Below, piece after piece: positions 22,747 to 33,256 of a stretch of DNA of 64,000 nt. Source of the DNA: Bolinopsis microptera (Eukaryota > Ctenophora > Tentaculata > Lobata > Bolinopsidae); contig NC_087080.1 in the NCBI RefSeq assembly GCF_026151205.1, positions 9,905,837 to 9,969,836 of the forward strand. Direction: 5' to 3'. The notes under the pieces are model-generated. The model was not told the DNA's origin. It saw only the letters and a list, made by a program, of their open reading frames with translations, and made no database searches. The translations under genes and the position numbers were made by a program. Positions within the stretch are counted from its first letter, which is position 1. Each line of letters opens with the position of its first letter.

Positions 22747-24780
22747 TTTGGGTACGACGCCCCCAGTTCAAGGCGATTGCCATTATTAAACCATACATAG
22801 CTTATTTGTGGTTGTGTCTGCTCGGAAAGTGATCTAAAAGCCACCCCATAGAAGTGAGAGAGGGCATATCCAAGAAGCCGACAAGTGTGCGGACTATAGT
22901 TAGGTGGTGCGCGTTAAAATTAAATTGTCGGATCTCAAAAATGGTTTACAACATCTTTTTTAGTGAGATTTGTGACAAAGTTTTCAGTTCGAAATTGCAA
23001 TATATTTTTAAAATTAATTGTGAGACATAATTTAGGTCTCACTTTTTATAGCGGCGGCTTTAGGAAGCAATATTTAAAAGAACGATTGAAAAAATTTGAT
23101 GAGACGCAAATCAAGCGCTATATATCAGACGTTTTAAAATTTGTTTCATTAAATTCCTTTTTACTTCGACGTTTTTAAACTTTTATTTGTAAGGTTTAGA
23201 CTAGTTCCCAATTTTACCTGTGTTGCCTATTTTTCTTTGTGATAATGAGCTGTAGTTCCCTTTCACCCTTACACTTTCATTGTGATGCGAAGATGCTAAG
23301 TTCGTTGAAATGTACGAATTTTTAAAATATTTGCCTGATCTTGATCTTGTAGATTTGTTTTTCAGCTAACTCCAAGCTAAGTTATTGAATCCGTCAGAAG
23401 TTAATTTTGCACATGCATTCTTTATTGTCGATCCACTTCAGCAGAAAGGCTTGTTCGAATCGTAGAACGGGTGTTAAGTTCGGGGGATATGCAGGTTGTT
23501 CGAAAAAAGTGAGCATGGGATTTTTTTCAGTCTTGTTCATGTCACCTCCTTTTGCGAATGTTTACTGGCAAGCTATTTTAGGAAAGATGTTAAGTTTGAT
23601 TTGGGACCATCTACGTCAATGCTTTCAATTATGTTTGTCTGAGAACAAGACGATTTATTGGTGACAATCCATTTGATTTGAAAGCCATAGTCTCTAATCT
23701 GTTCCAATCCGGCAGGGCAAAAAATGTTCATTCGTATTATTCTTAGAAACTAGGGTTGTGAAAAAACGATTCTCTGTCCCCAGGTATTCAATTATCAGCC
23801 CCCCTAAGGTAGCTTCAACTTTCTCAACCTTCTTTGTATTGGTAACTCAGCTTGACTGTGAGGCCTTATTAAAAACTATACTCTGGCACATAGGTCTACT
23901 GTAATTAGACAATCCTCTCGTTATTATGTCTCTGCAACTTCAAAATGTTATGCTAATTAAATAACACTATAGGAACGAAATTTGGTTTTGGCCAAACGAT
24001 TTAAGAATGTGCAAGCTAGGTCATTTTTGAATTGCAGGAATAAATTTCAAAGATACATTTAGTCATGCAAAATACTGTTGTTAAAGATAACTAGAATCTT
24101 ACTGGGAAAATGAATTCTTTCAATGATAAAATATTGACTATCTTACTGAACATATGGTTGTTTGTTTTCATTAGAAGATATTCAGAATGATTTAGAGAAT
24201 CGAGGATCAAATTGAGGACCCAAACTTCGACTCAGTTAAATTAGAAAAAACAAATGAGAATTTTGATCAACTCTCGTTTACTCAATTGTAGTCGACATTT
24301 CATCAAACAATATCAACCAGCTATTCATTTGGGTATTATACTACTCCGTCTTATAGGACGTGTATTTTGGAAAAACACATGCCTTTGTTCCTTGCATTAG
24401 CCAACTCGGTTTTTGTCAAATTATATTTCATGTTGTGGAACATTTAGATTTTAGAAAATGTAAAATTGATATTTGAACTGTGATGAAATTTGAAATGTGA
24501 ATATCGTTATGAAGAATGTATTGAATTAAGTTTGTTGCCTCAAGGGAAAAGGTCAAATGAAGACTGGTTTCTACTGGATAACCTGAATCCGAGAAACTGC
24601 GCGAACTCAGCCAGTATTTTCTCAAAACTTCCGCTATATTTTTTTTTTTTCTTGGAATGGCGTATGTAGTCCCCGGCCCAGTCCTAACAATATAGGCTAG
24701 GATGGTTCGGCCTAATTCGGGGACGTCCAATAGAGAGAGTGAGCCGTAGAGGCCCGCCCGCCCCTTACCACATCACGGAC
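22747..24780. other. AT-rich DNA with weak open frames
   Basis: Two plus-strand frames without ATG starts, 22963-23178 (contains GGFRKQYLKERLKKFDETQI) and 23407-23664, have some coding flavour but no splice pairing, no homology I recognise and no shared repeat. A poly-A/T run lies near 24640. The missing MIGA N-terminal exons could be in this interval on the minus strand but were not identified. Confidence 0.35.
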
Positions 24781-24783
24781 TTT

Positions 24784-24900
24784 GCGGATGAAATTACAGG
24801 AATTAACCTCGAAACTTCTCAAAATTTGGTAGCGTGAGTATTCGGATGAAAATTACAGGAAATCAACTTGAAACTTCTCAAAATTTTGTAGGTGAGTATT
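24784..24900. repeat. Direct duplication of a ~60-bp unit
   Basis: GGATGAAATTACAGGAATTA...CTCAAAATTTGGTAG (from 24786) is followed by GGATGAAAATTACAGGAAAT...CTCAAAATTTTGTAG (from 24843). Both units end before GTGAGTATT. Confidence 0.8.
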
Positions 24901-24913
24901 GGAGATGACTTGA

Positions 24914-25063
24914 ATGGATATATGTTTCGATTCGAGCCTGGGTGATTATATTGATCGTTGTTTCGGTGGATCAAGATTACAACGTGACTTGATGTGCGTG
25001 ATGCAACAATGTTCTCCGAGGGATTTGCAGCCAGCTGCTGCACATGTGGTTTGTCGGTTTCAG
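24914..25063 (+). CDS. Candidate first coding exon of an unrecognised gene
   Basis: Fifty open codons from ATG at 24914, right after an in-frame TGA, end exactly at CAG followed by GTATTATAAT (donor at 25064). The peptide begins MDICFDSSLGDYIDRC and ends AAAHVVCRFQ, with five cysteines and a balanced, globular-looking composition. Other frames are poorer. A strong acceptor (TTTCTTTTTTCCAG, ending 25145) would add only ten residues before a stop, so the true next exon is unknown. No family recognised. Confidence 0.35.
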
Positions 25064-25840
25064 GTATTATAATTATAATTAATGATGTTATGTTTCATTG
25101 GGATTGTATGATATTGATTCAGTTTCTTCCGATTTCTTTTTTCCAGCCCATTTTGGTGTTTATTTTTGATTTTCGTTAAAGGGTTCTGGATCATTGGGAA
25201 ATAGACAGAGTGTAACCTCGAAAAAACCGATCATTATTATTAGAGGGAACGGGGCAAAGCATTTGATGCCATAAACATTCCCTAATCCTTTCCATAATTC
25301 TACCTTACTCTATTACTAACTGTGGTAGATGTCGGTGGAGAAGTAACATACTCTTTTAATCCATAGAAAGGCTATAATGGAATAAGAATGAGTAGTAAAC
25401 AAGTCTAATATACATATACATATTATTCAATTCAGATATAATTAATCATGGTAAAATTTTGCACGAATTTTTAAATAACAATAGTCCAAGCTGTCAGTGC
25501 AAGTCTATAAACTTTTAACTATGGATCGTTATATGGAAGTGTAAATATGTGTAGCGTGAAAGCGTCGTGTTTTTAAATCTGTAAGTTCTAGTACTCATGA
25601 TCACAGTGTACTTTTGATAAACAGTGTGCAGTGCCCTTTCCAGTGGGGTTTTTTTTTTAAAGAATTCTTTAACATTACTATTTTCTATTATATTATGTTT
25701 GTTTTATAATTTTGAGTAAAAATTAATCAAGTAAAACGTCGATTCCCATTCAGTGATTTAGCACGCTCGAGAAACTAAAGTAAAATCTAATATCTGTAGA
25801 AAAAGCTCACGATGGTGGATTTATCCACATCATTCCTCGA

Positions 25841-25936
25841 CCCGAGGGCGGAAAAAATGTTATAAGCATAGAGGCCCGAGGGCCTCCGTGCTATACGAAA
25901 ATATGTCTTTCATAGGGCTAGTATAGCGCCCTCGGG
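25841..25936. mobile_element. Small MITE with CCCGAGGGCG ends
   Basis: Perfect 10-bp inverted ends, CCCGAGGGCG (25841) and CGCCCTCGGG (25936), enclose 96 bp with an internal palindrome GAGGCCCGAGGGCCTC and an inverted TATAAGCATAGAGG/CTAGTATAGCG-like pair. No target duplication is clear. Confidence 0.6.
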
Positions 25937-26069
25937 GACATATGAAATATTGCATGCGCAAGCGCGTGCAATAATTTTGTGCCCGCGAGTCTCCGGTGAT
26001 ATGTATATACATGGGATATATACATTAAAACACAGTCGCACCACGCATTCATAGATCACAGGCGATCTA

Positions 26070-26186
26070 TTGTCGTAGTTGAATGACCGCCGCGCACGAA
26101 GTGCGCCGCTCCCCTGTATCGTCAGGACGGACAAATTACTTGAACCCACCCATAGTGAAACGACGTGGGGGTCGCAATTGATACAA
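26070..26186 (-). mobile_element. MITE family A, copy 2
   Basis: 117-bp inverted-orientation copy from TTGTCGTAG to TTGATACAA. The flanks are GCGATCTA (26062-26069) and GCTATCTA (26187-26194), an 8-bp duplication with one mismatch. The TTCG-looped hairpin is present as its complement (CGCGCACGAAGTGCGC). The most diverged of the four copies. Confidence 0.85.
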
Positions 26187-26429
26187 GCTATCTATACATC
26201 ACATCTCCGCACGTATCCTCTGCGCGCGGGACTTTTTCATTTTTCGTTGCATGTACGGAAGAAATGACCATCATAATGATTACAGGACCCGCCTAACGCG
26301 ATCTCCAAATTAAGTTTTTCTGCCGAAACCTCTATTCGTAACTTTACTATTGCCTTTTTTCACAAGGGTGTTGAAAAGGAAAAAAATTACCGAGAATATT
26401 AGTTGCATTTAGTGGTTTCTAGTCTAAGT

Positions 26430-26938
26430 GGTGTGATGTGAGTGTAGATAAAATATATAAGCATTGGTCTATTTATTTATTAAAGGGCTCGTCTGTTAAA
26501 TTAGTTGTCTCATTCTCTCTACTTTTCCTTGCATAGAGAAACTTTTAGGAGAACCCGATCAAAATTATTACTTATTGTTGCATGTGCACTGTACACTTCT
26601 ATATTAATATAGAACGAGAAGCCGCATGAGAGTGCAGTATAAGTGATTATAAATTACCATGCTCGTTGGGACCAGTGAGCTCCATGCTTGTGAAAATAAA
26701 TGTGACTTGCGTGTCGATGTGAGTGTAAGGATAAAAGATATTAGCAATTGGTCTCTTACTTATTAAGTGCTCGTCTGTTAGCTAGTTGTCTCATCTCTCA
26801 CTTTTCCTTGCAAGAGAAAACTTTTAGGAGGGAAACCTGATCCAAACATTATACTTATTGTTTGCATGTTGACACTGTATCAACTTTCTATATTAATATA
26901 GAAGCGCATGAGAGTGCAGTAGTGATTATATATAATAA
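26430..26938 (+). repeat. Tandem duplication of a ~285-bp segment
   Basis: 26430-26655 and 26715-26938 share ATGTGAGTGTA, GCTCGTCTGTTA, ACTTTTCCTTGCA, TCTATATTAATATAGAA and CGCATGAGAGTGCAGTA in the same order with many indels. No coding sequence. Confidence 0.8.
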
Positions 26939-27184
26939 GCTCACCAAGCTATTTATTACTTATCTTTTGGGTCTCCGGTCATTGGACAAACACTTTTTTG
27001 GGCACTCAAATTCGTATTCCTTGGCCAATATTTTTAAAAATTTTTCTTGCTGATTGGTAGGCCTTTTAAGCATTTGAACAGTCGAAAATTTTAAGTTGTA
27101 TATCTTTTAGGTTTTTGTGGAAGTCGTGTTAAGTTGATGCCGTGGTGTTATGTAAAATGGGTGTACCCTATATAAAAGCTCAGA

Positions 27185-27880
27185 TTTATTTTTGACAGGG
27201 AAAGCTAAGAAATTATCCAAAATATCAAATTTGTTTCTACACTCATTTTAATGACAGTTCATGACCGTAAATTGCACGAGAAATTTATAAACTCGGATTC
27301 AGAGTTCCTTATGCCTAAAGCTTCAGGTTTTACCAATGTGGCCAGGTTATCTCGTGTCAATTGACTCTGAAAAATAGAACACAACAAAAAACCTGCCTCG
27401 GTTTATAATGACTAGAACCCGCTTAGGTCGAAAGCTTTGTTCGAGACATTATAAAAATTATTTATGTTTAAATTATTAGTATCTTCACATCACCATTTAG
27501 CTCTAAGCTCTTTACTGTAGATAAGTATGGATTTTATTTGGAAATGACGAAAAACTTTGTAAGTATTCGGTCATCAAAAATGAGTTTATAACATGGTCGA
27601 TATTTGGTAAATTTTTTTTCTGTCATAATTGAATTGGGTTTTATAGGGGGGGTAATAGAGATATACTACAGTTCAGTACTTACTTTCAAATTCACAACCA
27701 CGGGAAGCTCTCTGTCAATGAGCGCGAAACGGAGAACAAGCTCTGGATACGTCACAGACACGTGATCAGGCTTCACAATCACGTGACCTCAGGACCCAAT
27801 CAACGACTTCTGGCCTGGTAGCCACTGGGAGACTGTTGGGTCAGAAAACGGATACGGCCCAAGAGGGGTCAGATCCGTCA
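27185..27880 (-). CDS. 3' end of an unrecognised minus-strand gene (two exons)
   Basis: The last exon, 27366-27259, follows an excellent acceptor (CTATTTTTCAG) and reads 35 codons from SQLTRDNLATLVKPEALGI to a TGA stop. AATAAA on the minus strand near 27190-27185 follows about 70 bases later. The exon before it ends at 27684 with AAA|GTAAGTA and joins in phase 0. It contains DHVSVTYPELVLRFALIDRE and an upstream stretch GPYPFSDPTVSQWLPGQ back to about 27880. One in-frame TGA near 27785 interrupts that exon, so either the acceptor lies after it or the copy is damaged. The matched splice sites, phase and poly(A) signal argue for a real gene. Family unknown. Confidence 0.45.
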
Positions 27881-28985
27881 CTAATTAATGAGTATAATTA
27901 GTGATGTGATCCTTAGAGTGAATATAAGTTAACACAGAAAATGGACTAGATCTGGAGGTAGAGTTCACATGTCAATTCTGTAAATATAGCTGTACATTAA
28001 GAAGTAAAAATGATGAACTGCTCGACTGTAGATCACATAAGGGCGGGAGCTCTTTGCTAAGGAGGGTTCTGTATAAAGGGATGTGAGACGTCTTGCAAAG
28101 GCAGTAAGGAGATGTGAGCGATCAAGTGTTCTTAGGTTATATACTGGAAGATAGTAGTATCGCAGTAGTAGTATCGCATTCTATCAAAAGTCATGCCTCC
28201 TTTTCCTACACGACATACCCAACAAAGATTGAGTACTTGTTCGCTGTTGCGATAATACTTTGTAATAATATGAGTAATTTGTTGTATTCTGAAGTTTATA
28301 TATACCAAACCAATACATTGTCTCAATTAAAAATCCATGATCAATCACTACATTATACCGCCACAAAGCTTCATGCTTGCACGTTAATTATTGATGACTT
28401 TTTGTGGTCATATCATTCTGACCCAAGGGTCTGGCAAGTCTGCTACCTGTAATTACATTGATCTTGAGGTTGACGTACGACACCTCGCTGCAAATTTTCA
28501 CATGCCAAAAACGCTAAAGATTTTTAAGGGTTGTGCGAGATGACGATACCATAGAGGCCGGCAAGATTATGAGGGTTACCAGATCCTCATGGTTGACCTA
28601 AGCGATCCATGATATACGACAAGCCTACTTTACGGCTACGTAAACAATGATCATTATACTTTCTGCACAGCAATAACACTCAATATCCAACTCAAACAGG
28701 TATCTATTGTATTCGTGTTTGATGATAAAATTACACGTCAGTGTTGAAGGGTTGGGCGGGGTCTATCATGAGGCAATATGGTTTTCGTGCATTAGCCTGG
28801 CCTTGAAGGCCAAAAAGTTAGAAGGTGTTTTTAATTGTTTTATCAACAAAACATTTCTGGCCCAGTTCATACTTTCATTAGAGCAATACTGTTTTAGATT
28901 ATGTTAACAATTTTTAAACCGTTGTATCCACAATCTGATTATATTTCGATACCATGTACCACCTTTTCTTTCATACTCATGGAAT
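27881..28985. other. AT-rich DNA, nothing recognised
   Basis: Plus and minus frames of 60-112 codons near 28114-28452 overlap one another and carry no motif. The segment GGGGTCAGATC...ATAATTAGTGATGTGA near 27860-27905 recurs near 53385-53425. Confidence 0.4.
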
Positions 28986-28988
28986 CAA

Positions 28989-29347
28989 TATAAACGAATG
29001 CAATACAGATATCAAGGAGCTATGATGATGATGTTGATGAAGATTGTGGCAGTATTTTTCGTGGTGGATTCAATGGTAAGCAAAATGTATTTATGTATTA
29101 ATGTGAAAACTGGTGTTTATGAGAAATTCAGTAACCATTGAGCCCACTATAACAGGAGGGAGATGCACTTATTTAATCATTTAATTAATCTTAATAACGC
29201 GTATTTAATATTACAACTTTTCAGCTCAATCACAAACCTCCATGTGTTAATAAATTTGACACTATGAATGGTTTTGAAAACATGTGTAATATACATATTA
29301 CATTGGCAAGGAAACTGCCTAGGAGCAAAAGAAGAAAGAACACTTGA
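28989..29347 (+). CDS. Candidate two-exon small secreted peptide gene
   Basis: Exon 1 (29022-29075) encodes MMMMLMKIVAVFFVVDSM, a short basic-then-hydrophobic signal-like sequence, and ends ATG|GTAAGC. Exon 2 (29225-29347) follows ACTTTTCAG in phase 0 and reads 40 codons to TGA. It contains PPCVNKFDTMNGFENMC, so two cysteines 14 residues apart, and a basic tail KLPRSKRRKNT. A TATAAA lies at 28989-28994. The intron is 149 bp. The 58-residue product could be a secreted peptide or hormone-like precursor. No homologue is recognised, and no poly(A) signal is obvious close behind. Confidence 0.33.
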
Positions 29348-29857
29348 GAAATTGCGCTAAAGCTTGCGGTTTATGCTTTAGCTAAACTGGGTGCTAAGTT
29401 GCAGATACTCTAATGATGACGTGATCACGTTATTACTTGCTCTAACATGCAGTAGCGCAGGACGCGTACGCGTTAGACACATGTGTGTCACGTGTACCTA
29501 TGGGTGGAGGTTACGAGGGACAAGTTATTCATTGTTATTTAATCAATGGGCACAATAAGTTGATTTTGTAATCATAGCTTACAATCTTATAATGTGTTTA
29601 AAACGATTCGTATTTCTATACTTTTTCTAAACTGTACAATTTTCCCCTGGTTATTTGGATGGCTTTTAGCATTTGAATTTAAGTATCTGTCCTTATTGTA
29701 AAAATTAAACATAATTGTTACACAGATACAGCAATCCAATCCGTAGTTGATTATTATTATTAAACAGTAGATAAAAAATGGTCTGCCTCTAAGTAAAGTA
29801 TAAAAAACACATGAGTTTGTCGAAGTCCCACGATGTTATGCATTTTGCATAATAATA
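29348..29857. other. AT-rich DNA, nothing recognised
   Basis: An imperfect palindrome GCGTACGCGTTAG near 29464 and CACGTGT-type motifs near 29489 are the only structure seen. Confidence 0.4.
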
Positions 29858-30122
29858 ACAAGCAAACGACAGCAAACAACAAGGAAACAACAAGCAACAA
29901 AAGCAAACAACAAGCAAACAAAAGGCAAACAAAAAACAAGCAAAACAAGCAAACAACATTCAACAACAAGCAAACATAAAGCAAAACAACAAGAAACAAA
30001 CAAACAAACAACAGCAAAACAAGAAGCAAACAACCACACAAAACAACAAGCAAACTGACAAGCAAAAACAACAAGCTAACACAAGCAAACAAAAATGCAA
30101 ACAACAAACAAACAACATTTAA
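29858..30122. repeat. A/C-rich simple sequence (AACAAGCA-like)
   Basis: About 265 bases of AAC, AAGC and AAAC units with almost no T or G outside AAGC. The long minus-strand frame over it (Leu/Val/Cys-rich, 180 codons) is a translation of the repeat, not a membrane protein. Confidence 0.9.
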
Positions 30123-30152
30123 GTGGCTGTGGGGGGGCCCCCCCGTGCTAAT

Positions 30153-30316
30153 GGAACAGAGGGATTTTACTAGTTTGTGATTGCTATGGCAGGCTAGACA
30201 CATCATTGGATAATACGTGTATGCATGATCACTGATACTTGTTAATTTGTTACACATGCTGCTGAAGACGTCTCTATCAATTCCAGGGACTTTATATCGC
30301 AAGACTGAGACGGTAA
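30153..30316 (+). repeat. Dispersed ~160-bp repeat, copy 2
   Basis: Second copy of the repeat at 22137-22296, starting just after a G/C run (30130-30144). Confidence 0.75.
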
Positions 30317-30447
30317 ATTGTTAAAGATTATAACCCAATTGCTTTAGTCCACAAGTATGATACATTATTGTAACTTATCGGTGTACTTTATTTGGTCCTT
30401 GACATGAGATAAACAAGCAAACTTTATGAGCTCGACGATGTCTAAAA

Positions 30448-30559
30448 TTGTCATACGTTGTATGACACGCCGCACACGAGTGCGCGGCTAACCCTGTATC
30501 GTCAGAACGATAAAAACCATACCTAGTGAAACGACAGTGGGGGTCGCAACGTGATACAA
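30448..30559 (-). mobile_element. MITE family A, copy 3
   Basis: 112-bp copy from TTGTCATACG to CGTGATACAA with exact 8-bp flanking repeats GTCTAAAA (30440-30447 and 30560-30567). Carries TCATACGTTGTATGA and the GC-rich hairpin in complement. Confidence 0.9.
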
Positions 30560-30989
30560 GTCTAAAACACATCGAGACCAAAATATGCTTTGGCCCATGC
30601 ACCTTGAAAAAGCAATTGACAATTTTTTTAAACAATAAAAATTGTGGTAGTAGGAATTATGTTAGAACATTTAATGAACAAAATGGAAAATATCGATAGT
30701 GAGTATGCCTTATAAAAACTGTTCAAAGATGGTTCAAAACGTGAACGTGGTGCTTTCTGGAGAATGATATACTGAAACAGCGGGCCAGTAAAGCGAATAT
30801 TCCAGAACAAACAGAATAAAGAGGAAGATAAATATGATTGCATAGGATAATGTGATAATATGTAACTCAACTTTTAAGTTGGTATGGCTACGAAAAAATT
30901 CGGAACACAGAATTCGGGCCACTAAATCATTCGTCAAGGATTTTTAAATTTTTACAGAATTACAGAATGAAAGTAGCATCAGTTTATGT

Positions 30990-31165
30990 AGTTGTCGATG
31001 CTGATTCCGTAACACCCCCATGACATAAGGTAATGCATAAGTAATGCTTCTAAGAGAATTTATGAGAGAAAAACTGTTTTGGTCACGTGACAGGCTAGTA
31101 AACCAGAATTCGATTCTTTAGGGCTCTGGTTATGCTTAAGGTTGGGGTTAGGGTCTCGGTAAGAC
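30990..31165 (+). repeat. Dispersed repeat with GTCACGTGACAGGCTAGTAA, copy 1
   Basis: Matches 61100-61255: GCTGAT-CC-GAATCACCC-like, then GTCACGTGACAGGCTAGTAA, then TTTAGGGCTC and a GTTAGGG-like tail. A shorter third match is at 63509-63535. It contains the palindrome TCACGTGA. Confidence 0.7.
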
Positions 31166-33170
31166 TGTTCCTTTCGGTTACAAAACGGTAACAACCAAGG
31201 TAACGTGACAGCGCGCTGGCAAGTGAATTAGTAAAAGCCAACAGTATCAGGGAAAATTTATTTCAATTTGGTCGAGACAAGCTGGATGACCCTGTGACAA
31301 CTGATTTATAATTTAGTTATTGGTTGATGGCTTAAAGTGTTTGTAAAACGTTTGAGTGAGGTGAAACCATATGATTAACATCCCTTCAATGCAAGAAATA
31401 GTTTTGTTAATTCTTTTTTACTAGCGGAATAATCTGACCTGTTCGCGGGAGCAGCTATTACGCTATAAATAAGGAATTTTTATTGTTTAATTTTTAAATT
31501 ATGGCGTGATTCAGTAATTCTAAACGGTTCAAATATTGCAAAATACGATGACGTCGCACTGTTACATAGATTATGGCAACGGTAGACAAATATTCCGATA
31601 AACAAATTACGCGGTCCGATCCACGGACATGGATCTTCATGACCCCCGGCCATCGCTAATGCATGTCGCAAGGGTAATTACTTTTCTGATGCTTCACTCA
31701 CTGATTGCGGATTATGACAAAACACGAAAGCAAAGTTAGGTCATATTTAGTACCACAAGCTTCTCATCTTTATTTTGATGCTAACTTTATCATGCACACC
31801 ATTACAGCTTATCATAGAGGGTCTTGAACTACCTATGATCTGCCTGTGTAGTTATAACCACGAAAACAGCTTAAAACCTTAAACCAACCTATTTTAAAAT
31901 TCATTACCTGACTCTCTAAAGTTTCTATAATAGTCTATACTTGTGTAACTAGTTTCAAATCAATTTAAACTTCAAATTTTAAAAATACATTCTGGCACAC
32001 CTTAGAATCATCCCCCGCATATTATCGACAAATTCCACTAGTTGTTAAGGTATGCGAGGAACCTATAATAGTCACTAGTCACTAGTGAGTACTTAAGGTC
32101 TGATAATTAAAGGCTTAAGAGTTATTGGGTATGCTGTAGTAGGCCTTCGGGTGAATTAAGGTGGTATAAGGTATTTCGTATTTTTAGTATTAAATACGTT
32201 AGTTCAATGTTATCACTGTAAGTGTAAATTTGAAAGGCCTTAAATTTTAAATATCTGCATTCCATCATCAATTTAATTTAGCTGCAATACTAAACAAAAC
32301 TCTAAATAATCATGATAGTTCTTAAATAATTTAAATTCTTTAAAAAAGTAAACGGCCGTGGTGGAATGAGAAAATGCAAAAATTTTTGCGAACTTGTGTT
32401 TGGTAAACCTATGTTCACAAAATCTGGCAGTTTTGGGACAAATTAATTCATCCGAGACACTAGGTCACGCGTTATATGTTGGGTTCACGCAAACAATAAG
32501 TCACGGAGGTTGAAAGTGTAATAAATGGTAAAAATACCAACAACAAAAGTCCCGCTAAGAAAACATCTGAACAATTGGAAGGAAGTTTAAAATGTTTCAT
32601 TGTTCAATAGCTGAGCTGTAAAATCCATCTTCTAATTGTTTACTTGTCTGGAGATATAAACAATAAGTAGTCATGAATGATAAGTTGCAGGACAAATTTA
32701 ATTCACTCCATGGTGGCATGACGCCACTAGGCCTCCCAATTACCAGGCGAGCTGCATTCCACCTACCATCGGCATTAGAGAATAACTGATCGAATTTTGT
32801 ATGAACATCGGACAGCCACTACTAAAGACGGGGCTATTTTTATTTTAAATTTAAGTTAATCATTAATTTAAATTTAAGTTAATCATTAATGAGAACGTGA
32901 TCAAGCCTGTGTCGACTAAGAAAAATCTCGCATAACTTAGGTGGGGCCAGTAATAATGCTTGTTCTACGGTGCCAAACCGTGTGCTAAAATACAGGCGAT
33001 AATATTATATATTATGTTAATGACCAGATACTGAATTATTATGTTAATAAAGAAGAGGATCCTGCACGTAGGACGAAGAAACACTTTCACACGTCATACA
33101 AACTATAACAAGGACCAGCAACTCTGAAATCTTAAACCTCATGGGTCAAAATAGGATAGGAAATAGATTT
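31166..33170. other. Unique AT-rich DNA, nothing recognised
   Basis: No open frame with support. A 23-base direct duplication (TTTAAATTTAAGTTAATCAT) occupies 32845-32891. Confidence 0.5.
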
Positions 33171-33171
33171 T

Positions 33172-33256
33172 GTAAATTTAGAATTAGCCCCTCCGCGTAA
33201 TCGTGACGTATATATATATAAACGTCACGACTACGCGGAGGGGCTAATTCTAAATT
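33172..33256. repeat. Near-perfect 35-bp stem hairpin
   Basis: Arms 33176-33209 and 33222-33256 (AATTAGCCCCTCCGCG / CGCGGAGGGGCTAATT, with one mismatch further in) around a 12-bp TA loop. Length and loop resemble a microRNA precursor or a tiny MITE. Confidence 0.85.

Noticed and set aside
24428-24730. 100-codon minus frame as a MIGA N-terminal exon
   Set aside because: No match to the mitoguardin membrane anchor, and no fitting donor phase to 22068.
29760-30302. 180-codon minus-strand frame resembling a multi-pass membrane protein
   Set aside because: It is a translation of the A/C-rich simple repeat; Leu, Val and Cys come from GTT/TTG/TGC units.
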